Shown: piece by piece, positions 51,056-60,000 of the stretch | Layout of the letters: the number at the start of each line of letters is the position of its first letter | Numbering within the stretch: the stretch's first letter is position 1 | Origin: Chrysomallon squamiferum | Lineage: Eukaryota; Mollusca; Gastropoda; Neomphalida; Peltospiridae | Assembly (NCBI GenBank): GCA_012295275.1 | Contig: CM022670.1 | Coordinates: 35,827,801 to 35,887,800, forward strand | Direction: 5' to 3' | Length of the DNA stretch: 60,000 nucleotides | Position numbers and translations under genes: made by a program | The notes under the pieces: generated by a model | The model's database searches: none | What the model was told of the DNA's origin: nothing | What the model saw: only the letters and a program-made list of their open reading frames with translations

Positions 51056-54000
51056 TTTTTCCATTGTAGTCTTTTTGTAATTACATGGCTTCTTATAATT
51101 ATGCTGAATTAAAAAAACTTATTTAAAATATGTAAAAAAAACAAAAAAAACAAACATTATTATTATATTACTTTGCAGACTGCCATTTCAAATTAGATTT
51201 AAAAATAATGACCACAGTTCATTGTATTTATTACCTTATGAGCCTGTTCCCATTTCCCTGCTTGATTGTACATGTCCACAGCCTCTCTAGTGCAACCAGC
51301 CTCAACATAGAACTTTTCTGCTGTCTGCAACAACAACAACAACATTGAAAAACAAAACATGTAAATTTATCTTAACATTTATAATATTCTGAATTTCATA
51401 CAAATGGTATTATGTATAGTGTACTTGTATTCATGCATTTTTTAAATTAAAAATCTGTTTTTCTTTCATTTCCCAATAAACGTTATTTTAATTTTCTGTG
51501 AGTTATAAAAACATGCTTTTCATACTTTTCTTGAAATAACATTTCTTAAATGATCATAAGATAATGAAATAATTAAATGAATCTAAAATAAAATTTTCAT
51601 TAAAATATTTTCAGTGAGAGCAACAGACTGTGGTCTTTCAAAATACTTGCCTCATACTCTCCAACAGAAGCATAATGATCTGCTATTTTCTTGTAATACC
51701 GTGTTGCCAACGATGAGTCTTGAAGTTCCAGGATCTGTACAGCTTTAACCCACTGTCTTGAATTGATGGCAGCATCCACTGCTTTCATTGTGGCACTGAA
51801 TTAACAAATACAGATCCTAGACACAAAATTTATCCAACATAATTCATGTTACTGCTGTATTTTTATTTATTTATTTTTATTTATTTTTTTTTATTATCTA
51901 ATTTGATTTATTGCTATTATTGTTATCTTGTAATAAAGAAGTTGGACAAAAGAAACTAAATTTTTGGGTGAAAATTACTTGTGGTGGCTGCCACTAATAT
52001 TGAATAAATATGAACAAAACTGATGTGTTGAAGAATAATGTTGATGTAAAACATACCCAGCTTCAATGAAGTGGTTGATGGCAGCATCCAGCTGTTTCTG
52101 AGCCACTAAGTAATCTCCCCATTCTTCTTCCAACTTCACCACCTCTGTAGGGAAGGCATATCTAGCAAGTTCAACAGCTGGAAAAAAAAAAAAAAATATG
52201 ATTTAACAGATGATAATGTTATGCTTTGTTTTCACAAGTTAAAGATGCATAATATACATAAATTTAGCAATTTTCAAGTTCCATCATTATATGAAAAAAA
52301 ATTATAAAACAATTAAAGTCAAAATATTTTTTAAAATGTGTTTAAAAAAAAATTGGATTTATTTTTTAATTAATTAATTTATTCATTTACATATTTTTAT
52401 TTATTTGTTTTTTGTTTTGTTTTCTTCCACACAATACACATGGCTACAGTTCAGTTAGACTAGTTTGTCCTTTGTGTGACGTATTTCATTTACTGATTGT
52501 ATTACCTCTTCTGTAAGCTTTTCCTTTCTTGAAACACTGCATTGCTTTCTCATAATCCTTAATCTTTTCATACATGTCTCCAGCCTAACATAATTAAGTG
52601 ACAAAAATCAGTTGCAATTTTATACAAGTAATGCAGAAAAAGGATAATCAAATCTAATCAAATCTGGTATCATTTCAAATTAATCAAATCTGGTATCAGG
52701 TGAATTAGGTAGAGAAAAAAAAAAGAAAAGAAAACACAAAAATTACTGATACATTTTTGCTCCTATGAAACTAAAAATGAATAAAAAAAAAACAAATAAA
52801 ATAATAATAATGATAATGAAAAAAACAGAACAGTAATAAATATTTCACATTCAGATTTAAAAACTAAAATTGTTCCAAACACTTACATATTCATACAATT
52901 CACCCTTTATAAGAGATGAAGCAATTCGACTGATCAGTTCAGAATTTGACATCAGTTCCTGAAAAAAAAAACACGAAAAATAACATCACAATTGTTTGTT
53001 ATATGACACAAAATAATATTTAAAAAAAAAAAAAAATATTAAAAACATTTATATTACTCAACCATAGTTTATTTATTTTATACAAATTTATTAGGATATA
53101 ACCTCCAAAAATACTACTTTTTTCTAATTAAGGGTCATTTTTTCTGTGAAAATAATTTCATTTACAGTTTTGATATTTCACATTTATATTTGGTTCTACT
53201 AATGGCACTACTGTGGATTCTTTTTAAAATATTAAAGTAATTTTAGAATATAGGTATTTTGCTTTTTTATATAATAGCATTAACACAATCATTATTACTT
53301 TCTTTAAAATCAAGAATAATATTTTCCTTTGTAAAAACTACTTGTTTTCCATTGTTAAGTGAACAATGACAGTGTTAAGTGAACAATGACAAACCTCTCT
53401 ACTAGTAGCCAGTCGGGCTGCCCTAGCTGGAAGTCCAGCTTTCATGTACAAGTTAATAGCTGACAGATAATCTTCCTCTCTCTCTTTCACCTGAATATAT
53501 AACATCATTACTACTTATTTCATAATATACCACTACATTTTATTAAAAAAAGTTATTAAGTGTTAAGCATGAACATTTTATTAATATAAAATTATGATAT
53601 GAAAGAAAAACGTCATTTTCACCAATCCATGGATTATCCTCATTAATTAACAGCAAGGAATCTTCAATAATCCGTATTAGCCAAATTAAATTAAACAAAT
53701 GCTTTATTATATAAAATATTTAAACAAACAGGACTTAATAAAGACAATTCTGAATGCAAATAAACCTGTTTAACCTTATTAAAAAACTGAAACTAAATAT
53801 TCTGAAACAATTATAAAAACCTCGGCTGCAGTTTCTTCTTGTCCAGTTTCCATCAGCCACTGGTAATAGTTTCGACGTAGAGTTTCCAATTCTGGATGAC
53901 TCTGAAACAACAATTTTACGTAACAAACCTGTGTCACTTAAAAACATAATTCTAACATTTAGAATGAACAACCTACTATTTTGAATTTTCTGAAACTCCC

Positions 54001-55536
54001 TGGCAAGAAAATGTTGCCACCAAATTAAAAAAAATATTTTATTGTTTACAATGATTATGTATTTACATTGTTAACTGCTCTGGATTCATTTGTTTACTTT
54101 CAATTAAGAATGGTGTAGAACATTTTAATAAGGATTAACTGCAGCATATTAATTTTAGTTTTACGGAATTAATCCATCCATTTGTTTTACTGTGAGGGTT
54201 CTTTTTTTGTAAAAAAAATCATTCAGTTTATAAGTTCTAAAACAGGCATTTTTTTTAATCTCAGGTATTAGATGTGAAATAAATTATGATTTTAAGTATT
54301 CTTTATGTAAACGAAATAACTGTTGATGACACAGGTTTCATAAGAATGAAAACGTTTCTGTGTTATCTGTAAAAGCAAAGAAGCTCACCTTAGCTTCAGC
54401 TACTTCAATAGCTTCATCCCACATGTGCATCTCTTGATACATCTCCATGGCTTCATCAACATGGTTCTGAAAGAGAAAAAAGAAAAGTAATTTTAGCAAA
54501 TATTTTTTCTTCAGCTTTCATAAAATAGAGTGATTTCTATAATTCAATAAACATTTAATCAGTTTGTAATCCAACATTTGTAATTTATTTTGGTTTTTTT
54601 AAATACATGTTGTTAATACAAATAATTACCTGTTCCAGGTAAATACTCTCTGCTTCTTTGAACTTCTTTTCCAAGATAGCCAACCGGGCTCTAACTTTAT
54701 AGTGACTGTAGCCATCTCCACCCTGAAATAGTAGTAGTTCACACGTGATGATGATGATGATAATAATAGTAAAAATAACACAATTCGTGAATTTTTTATA
54801 TTAAAAAAATATTTGTTTCATCAGACTTTTTTCATGTCAAATTTTTTATAAATAAAATAAAATAAAATGAATAATAATTGTTGTAGCCACTTACGTCTGA
54901 GAAGAAATAATCTTGTCTTATTCAGAAATAGCATAACAAAAATAAAATCTATTTAACTGTGTATACTAACTACAACAGATACACCCTGACATACATAAAT
55001 ATATATTATGTACCATGTGCTTTGCAGCTTCTTCAGCAATTCTCAAAGTATCTTTTAGAAATCTTGCTTTGGCAATATCTCCCAGGGCAGAGTAACATCT
55101 GAATAAAATAATTTGATGTAAAGCAACAATAACAAACATTACATTTACTGTAGGCTGCATTATATTAAGAATAAATATTTGTATTTATTAATAATTATTT
55201 TTAATCCATTTAACTTTTAGAACCAAATGTATTTAGGAAAAACAAGATTATTTTAAGTATTATATTTTATTTGTTTGTAACCAAAATAATCTTTAAACGA
55301 AAAACAATTTTGTTTAAAAAAATAAAAAAATTACTTTAAATGAGTGTATATAAATATGTACTGAAAATGCTGGAGTTTTGTCACTGTTGTATTTAATAAA
55401 TTATTTATTTTCTAGTTTAAACACACACCTCTCTGCAATATGCAGCTGGCACTCTTCCAGTGCCAAGTGACTGAGTGTCTTCCACATGGCCTCAGTTTCT
55501 GACGACATCTCCAAAGTCTCCAGAAATGAAACAGCT
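35082..55536 (-). CDS. IFT172: IFT172 exons for the TPR-like solenoid and C-terminus
   Basis: Thirty-one exons encode repeated 34-40-residue helical hairpins typical of IFT-B solenoids, for example [83 protein letters not shown] and [21 protein letters not shown]. The C-terminal end reads [20 protein letters not shown] and stops at TAA (35082-35084). The acceptor of the last exon is at 35172 (AG before GTTTCTCACAGC); using the nearer CACAG would break the frame. The exon 51651-51795 ends at a GC donor. Confidence 0.95.
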
Positions 55537-58500
55537 CTGAAAATGTATTCACATTACAATTAGTGCATACACATAAACTCCTGTTCACTGCAACCATGTA
55601 CAGATATCAGCCAATTTTAATGTGGGAATTAGGAACTGGAATCATTTATAATAAATAGTTTATCAGTAATAACATTTTATTTCAATTTTAAGAGACATTT
55701 TCTCATATTTATTATTTGCAGTTTTATAGAACAAAACAAAATGAGTCAAATATCAAATATCAAGTGTCACAATAAATTAATATATTCCATTTTGTTTTCT
55801 AATGGCATTCAGGATAAATTAATATTATTCCAGCTCTCAACTTCAGCAGACATATACAAAATTTAAACATAAGAATATTTTCTGGTAATTTAAAATTTTA
55901 AAACACAAATGCATTAAAAAATCGATACATTTTATAAATTATTAACCAGGTAAATCTAATGGTTTTTTTTTACATATATATGATAAATAACTTACCTGGT
56001 ATAGTCACCATCATCAATGGCTGTTCCAAACTCAATGAGTCCTTCATCCAGGGCATATGAAATGGTGGCAACACCCTCACTGACAATCACCTCAGTCTTT
56101 CCATCAATACGCTCCAGGTCTACTATGTCACCCTGAATGAAAAGTACAGTTTATTAAACACTGGTATTTTATTTACCTTAAAAGAAAGATGCTGAATTTA
56201 TCTAAAACTGTTAAATAAAAAATAAAAAAGTATTAAACATTTTAAATGAAAAATTACAGAATTAATTTAACAAGGATATTTTAAATTAACCTGAATGACA
56301 AATAAAGAAATCATTTAATGACAGTTAATATATAAAGAATGAGTGAGTGAATGAAGGTTCAACAACACAATATATAAAGAATGCAGTTAATTATGATATT
56401 CACATTACCAAGCATAAATAACACCATCTATAGTTTATTACATTACCTTAGTCTTAAAAAAATTACTCAGTATATTTCTATCTATGGCTATGTGTATGAT
56501 ATTTAAACTGAATACTGATTAATTCTAAAGAGAGCATGCTGAATAAAAGAAGAACTTAATACCTTGATTGGGAACATGGTCACTCTCTCTGGAGATTCAA
56601 TGTTGTACCACACACAGAGGTTGCCTCGATTCTGAGCCACCACAACATCACTGCCTGGAACCCACTGCCAGTGAAAACAGCAATAAATACAAACACTCAC
56701 CATAAACAACTTTCATAAATAAAGCAACAGTAGAAATGTCTATCCAGTCATATTAATGTACATATTAATGAAAACTCATCACATTTGAACAACGTTACAA
56801 TTCTCCTTGAGTCATTATTTGTCATCAAAGGCTTAGGTTTGGGTGACTTACATTAAAAGAGAATGTAAAAATATCAAAAGTGACAAATCGTTGGTTGTTC
56901 ATTTTGATCTACAAGACCACATGGAAATGTTTTTCAATCCAGCCAAAGCTGAAGATTGGTTAATTGCAGGCCAGACTGTTAATGGTCATATAAAGGATCC
57001 TTTACTGTTGATCAGGAAAGAATAGACAATAGGGTAGCAGAAGCAAGTTTTCTCTTATCCTTATACATAAAGAATATTTTTGATATGTAATCTGTAAATT
57101 GTGCTGAGGTATATTTAAATGTTTGTATTCTTATTTGGAAAATTATTAATAATAAATTGTAAAAAAACAAAAAACAAACAAACACAAATTATCATTTGTT
57201 AAAAAACAGATATTAATTTATGAAAATATTGTACCTGAACATAGGAACAGTAGTTCAGAATGCTGTTTTTCTGCTGGTTGTCAATATCAAACAAATGGAG
57301 CTAAAAACAAAATATATATATAAAAAAGATTAATACCAAGTACTGAGTAATGTAAAAATACACCTAACAGTAATTATTATCTGAGGTCAGATAATTATAT
57401 ATTTTTAAAGTGGAGCGTTTTGCTACAGATTTGTATTTAAACTGTCAAAAATGTTTAAAATAATTATTTCCAGGACTGAAGGTGTACAAAGTTAATAAAC
57501 AGTGATGTTATCCATTTTGATCATAAATCTAATAATTATGATGAGTTGTTTTTTATCTGGGTATATTATGAGTTTGTTAACTATACAAATTAAGGTTACC
57601 TTCAATTTTTTGTCTCTGAAAAGGAGTTTATGTCCAGTCTCATTTAGCTGAAAAAAAGTAAGATAACAAACATCAGATCGTGTAAAAACTGCTTTAAAAT
57701 TAGATAGTATCTGATGAGATGATAACTCAACAACATTAAAATATGCTAATTATGATAACTTAAGCTTGTAAGATAATAAAATTTATAAAGTTCTCAAGAT
57801 ATATTAAAAATATATTTTATTTAATGATTAATGTTGATTTTAATGAAATGTATGCTTTGAAAATTATATACACACCTCCAACCAGTCAATTTTTGAGTCA
57901 TGGTTTATCTGTGCCAGATTCATGCCAGTTACAAGGTCAACTAAGTAAAATAAAAATAAAAAATTAAATTTTAAAACATTTAATGCAATAGAAATTTAAT
58001 GAATATGAAACTATCACAATAAACAGTCTGGATAACAAAAATGTATCCCTGTAGAACATTTTTACTTCAGAAAGTATTTAATTCATCTTCTGACATCAAC
58101 ATCAAGTGTGCAAATAAAAGACAATTTTTAAAAAATTCTTAAATATTAAATACACAAATAAATAAATATGAAATTGTTTTGAAAATCATTTATATTTTTG
58201 AACAGTTATAAAAGACTTCCATTTTTAATAATGCTAATTAATACTTACCCACTGCAATGGTTTTCAAATCCACGAGATAGGCCAACTTTTTGTTGTCTCC
58301 AACATTCCTCTGTTTTCTTTCATTGAGTCGAACACTGCACAAAAAAACCCATAAAAGTTACAAGAATTAACTGTTCTTTAATTATTTCAATTTTGTTACA
58401 ATCACCGTATCTTATTAAAAAAAAATATTTTCATAAAAATAAATCATCCTGAACAACCTGATAATTCAAGCAAGTGCTTTATGACATAAATAAATGCGTC

Positions 58501-59970
58501 AACAACTACTATAATAAAAATAACTGAAAAGTCAAACCTGATAAGATGTGGATTCATAAATTCTGTACGGACAACTCCAAGGACTTCGTTAGCTCCATAT
58601 TCAATCAAAGCAAGTTCACCAGCATTGAAAATCATGCATACCTACAATTAAAAATAATAATGCACTTATTTTTGAGGAATTTTTGAGCTTTAAGACATAT
58701 TAACAACAAAGAACTAAATGTCGACTCTAAGAAGGATTGAGCATGCTGGTTAATGTTTCAATAGATGACCCAATGTCAGTGCTTGTTTCTTAAAGGATAA
58801 GACATCAACAGAGTTATTAGTCTTATCAAATACCAATATTGAATTCAGATTATATCAATAAATACATTGTAAAATACTTACACTTTCATTGTCAAAGTAG
58901 TATTTTTCGTTCCCACCTGAAGACTGCCATGGCACCTGGGTAAAAAAATTTGTTTTACTAATATGACAATTTTTTAATGACTATTAGGATATCTGACAAC
59001 ATTTTGGCAAAAATATTTCACTTAATCTATTTTTATAATGTTAAGTAATTATAAAAGAAATTGTTTGAAATTAAATAAAATATTACTTAATTAAATACCT
59101 ATATATTCTTAAATGAAAACAAATTATTTCATTACAAATTATAATTTAGTAAATTATTTAATATCATTTGTATTTGTTTTAATTATATATTTTTTTTAAT
59201 TAAAAGCAGCAAGAATTCCAAACTCTTTTTGAACATGATATATGCATGTCTGCTGGTCAACAGTTTAATTTTTCATTCATTCTTAAAATATTAATAAAAA
59301 AAGATTTCAATAAAAAATTGAAGAAATGTATGTATATATATATATATATATATTCACCTCACTAAGCTTGTTGGATTGCAGATCTCCAACCAAGATGGTA
59401 TCTGAGGTGTGTGCAATCATGAAGCGATCTTTTCCCATAATTCTGACTTCATCAATCTCATATCCATAGTGAGATTTCAGAACCACTCTGGAGCTGTTGG
59501 ACAGATTTTTGACAATCACCTAACACAAAGAGCAGGAATTATTATGTCAAATTCTCAGTGTCTTTACATACACAGCAATATCAAAATACTGTTTTATGAA
59601 GAATTATCAGACTATTTTAAAAATAACCCAAAAAAAAAAAAAAAAGAAAGAGAACTCTTTGGGACTGTTCAAGATTATTAATATAAATATATATTTTTTA
59701 ATTTGCAAAATGAAGAATAATCTCTGTATACAAATTGCAATGAATTGTGACTATATTTATTATAATGCAGAAGAGATTAACATCATAATGATTATTATAC
59801 AGCTTTTGTCTGAAGTTTTATCAAATCAGATATTTACCAAAGCATTCTTTTTTTGTTTTTTTTTTTTTGTTTACCTGACTGAGACCAACATGGGTAATCT
59901 CAAACTTGTTCTTGTACAGTGTTCTTTTCAGACAACAGTCAAACAGCTCAACACCACCACACAGCGTTCC
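35082..59970 (-). CDS. IFT172: Intraflagellar transport protein 172 (IFT172), 5' end outside window
   Basis: Ciliary IFT-B subunit: WD40 propellers followed by a long TPR-like solenoid; needed for anterograde transport and tip turnaround. Exons, high to low: 59970-59875, 59519-59358, 58935-58882, 58641-58538, 58334-58249, 57940-57876, 57647-57600, 57300-57235, 56664-56563, 56132-55996, 55536-55429, 55098-55014, 54722-54630, 54466-54389, 53901-53821, 53490-53395, 52958-52887, 52584-52506, 52177-52057, 51795-51651, 51324-51235, 50708-50611, 49320-49185, 48436-48320, 48090-47948, 47643-47485, 46809-46629, 46011-45902, 43131-42996, 42549-42451, 42211-42102, 41606-41543, 41299-41213, 40653-40537, 40185-40075, 39563-39348, 38792-38733, 36813-36715, 36244-36091, 35579-35488, 35171-35082. 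Sum 4347 nt, 1448 codons plus stop, every junction in phase. Matches the human protein from about residue 305, with motifs such as [26 protein letters not shown] and [13 protein letters not shown]. Confidence 0.97.
36652..36701. repeat. (AAT)n microsatellite in IFT172 intron
   Basis: Perfect run that ends only 14 bases from the donor side of exon 36715-36813. Confidence 0.95.
37072..37116. repeat. (GT)22 microsatellite in IFT172 intron
   Basis: Perfect dinucleotide run. Confidence 0.95.
41575..41745. repeat. Duplicated exon fragment in IFT172 intron
   Basis: CTTTATACTTTTCATCAA occurs inside exon 41543-41606 at 41575-41592 and again in the neighbouring intron at 41728-41745, each followed by ATCTTCAG and AAC/AAT-rich sequence. 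This indicates a diverged tandem duplication of about 153 bp that took part of the coding exon. Confidence 0.7.
43132..45901 (-). other. Largest IFT172 intron in the window
   Basis: About 2.8 kb of AT-rich DNA between exons 43131 and 45902. Apart from the 132-bp foldback (44936-45067) and short TA runs, I see nothing coding. Adjacent sequence 44880-45120 is slightly less AT-rich than the rest. Confidence 0.7.
44936..45067. repeat. 132-bp imperfect foldback in IFT172 intron
   Basis: Perfect 13-bp ends (CTGGTTACTGTCT 44936-44948; inverse 45055-45067) and a perfect 11-bp inner pair (AATGGCCCAAT 44979-44989; inverse 45013-45023) frame further imperfect pairing, leaving a 23-base loop. It could be a small MITE or a hairpin RNA precursor. 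No clear target duplication longer than a few bases is seen. Confidence 0.75.
49380..49639. repeat. ~92-bp direct repeat beside the palindrome
   Basis: Copies at about 49380-49470 and 49548-49639 share ACAAATCTATACA.GTTT.CTTTGCAA and continue to TGTTTCCTCC with few differences. They flank ATT/AATA microsatellite sequence and adjoin the left palindrome arm. Confidence 0.75.
49646..50216. repeat. Large palindrome built from ~28-bp tandem units in IFT172 intron
   Basis: The left arm 49646-49890 and right arm 49938-50216 are inverse copies separated by about 47 bases. Each arm consists of diverged tandem units of the form AATAAAATGTACTACAATAATTTA. The right arm has small duplications (about 12 and 28 bp) that the left lacks. 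Single-unit relatives continue to about 50400. In pre-mRNA it would form a stem of about 245 base pairs. Confidence 0.85.
51010..51054. repeat. (CA)22 microsatellite in IFT172 intron
   Basis: Perfect dinucleotide run. Confidence 0.97.
51645..51650 (-). other. IFT172: Non-canonical GC splice donor (GC-AG intron) in IFT172
   Basis: The exon ends GAGTATGAG and the intron starts GCAAGT, the strong consensus AG|GCAAGT seen for GC-AG introns. The next exon begins ACAGCAGAAAAG, giving GEYE|TAEKFY in frame as the family requires. The only nearby GT (GAGTATGAG) would break the frame. Confidence 0.85.
53353..53392. repeat. 20-bp tandem duplication next to an IFT172 donor
   Basis: TGTTAAGTGAACAATGACA is present twice in tandem, and the second copy overlaps the donor side of exon 53395-53490. 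A recent slip event; the GTTTGT donor is retained. Confidence 0.8.
55996..59970 (-). CDS. IFT172: IFT172 exons for the second WD40 propeller part
   Basis: Ten exons (59970-59875 down to 56132-55996) cover the propeller region: [99 protein letters not shown]. Exons are small (48-162 nt). The window begins inside the propeller; the first ~305 residues and the promoter lie beyond 60000, with the acceptor of the first visible exon at 59971-59972. Confidence 0.95.
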
Positions 59971-60000
59971 CTGAGAAACAGAAATCACAGCATACAACAA

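Noticed and set aside
56843-57025. 60-codon plus-strand frame in an IFT172 intron
   Set aside because: It looks protein-like in places ([18 protein letters not shown]) and might be transposon debris, but I cannot assign a family and it has no partner frames.
1-60000. CRISPR arrays, tRNA or rRNA genes, prophage or bacterial operons
   Set aside because: None seen; no spaced direct repeats, no tRNA A/B boxes with cloverleaf, and the gene style is eukaryotic.

Overview
This is animal nuclear DNA: AT-rich, with many short coding exons bounded by GT-AG introns, long microsatellites and decayed transposons. Protein similarity and gene style suggest a lophotrochozoan invertebrate, probably a mollusc. 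The species cannot be named from the sequence alone. All three protein-coding genes lie on the minus strand, head to tail. In transcription order they are IFT172 (about 60000 to 34950, 5' end outside the window), HELZ2-like gene B (about 30480 to 15470, complete) and HELZ2-like gene A (about 11330 to 1, 3' end outside the window).

IFT172 (35082-59970) encodes the ciliary IFT-B subunit. I placed 41 exons whose lengths sum to 4347 nt (1448 codons plus stop), all in phase. They cover roughly residue 305 of a human-sized protein to the C-terminus. One intron uses a GC donor. The introns hold a roughly 570-bp palindrome, a 132-bp foldback and a duplicated exon fragment.

Genes B and A are tandem paralogues of a TPR-like helical N-terminus + RNase II/RNB exonuclease + UPF1-like SF1 helicase protein (HELZ2-like). 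Their exon order matches down to exons of identical length (43, 137, 37 and 125 nt). Gene A is open for 1085 codons to the window edge. Gene B appears to lack one nucleotide at an A8 run between the RNB and helicase parts. As printed, its helicase would not be translated unless ribosomes slip, or the run is an assembly error. RNB-region DNA is nearly identical between the copies (159 bp perfect), while a neighbouring ~150-bp patch and the N-termini differ strongly, a mosaic that suggests gene conversion. Upstream of each predicted start codon lies a similar GAAACCG-containing, IRF/ISRE-like motif, which fits an interferon-type or antiviral induction hypothesis.

Between genes: 11.3-15.4 kb is mostly AT-rich with microsatellites and one small GC-rich island. 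30.5-34.9 kb holds a non-autonomous hAT-like element (32395-33440) and simple repeats. A decayed DIRS-like retroelement sits antisense in a gene A intron (about 3400-5170).
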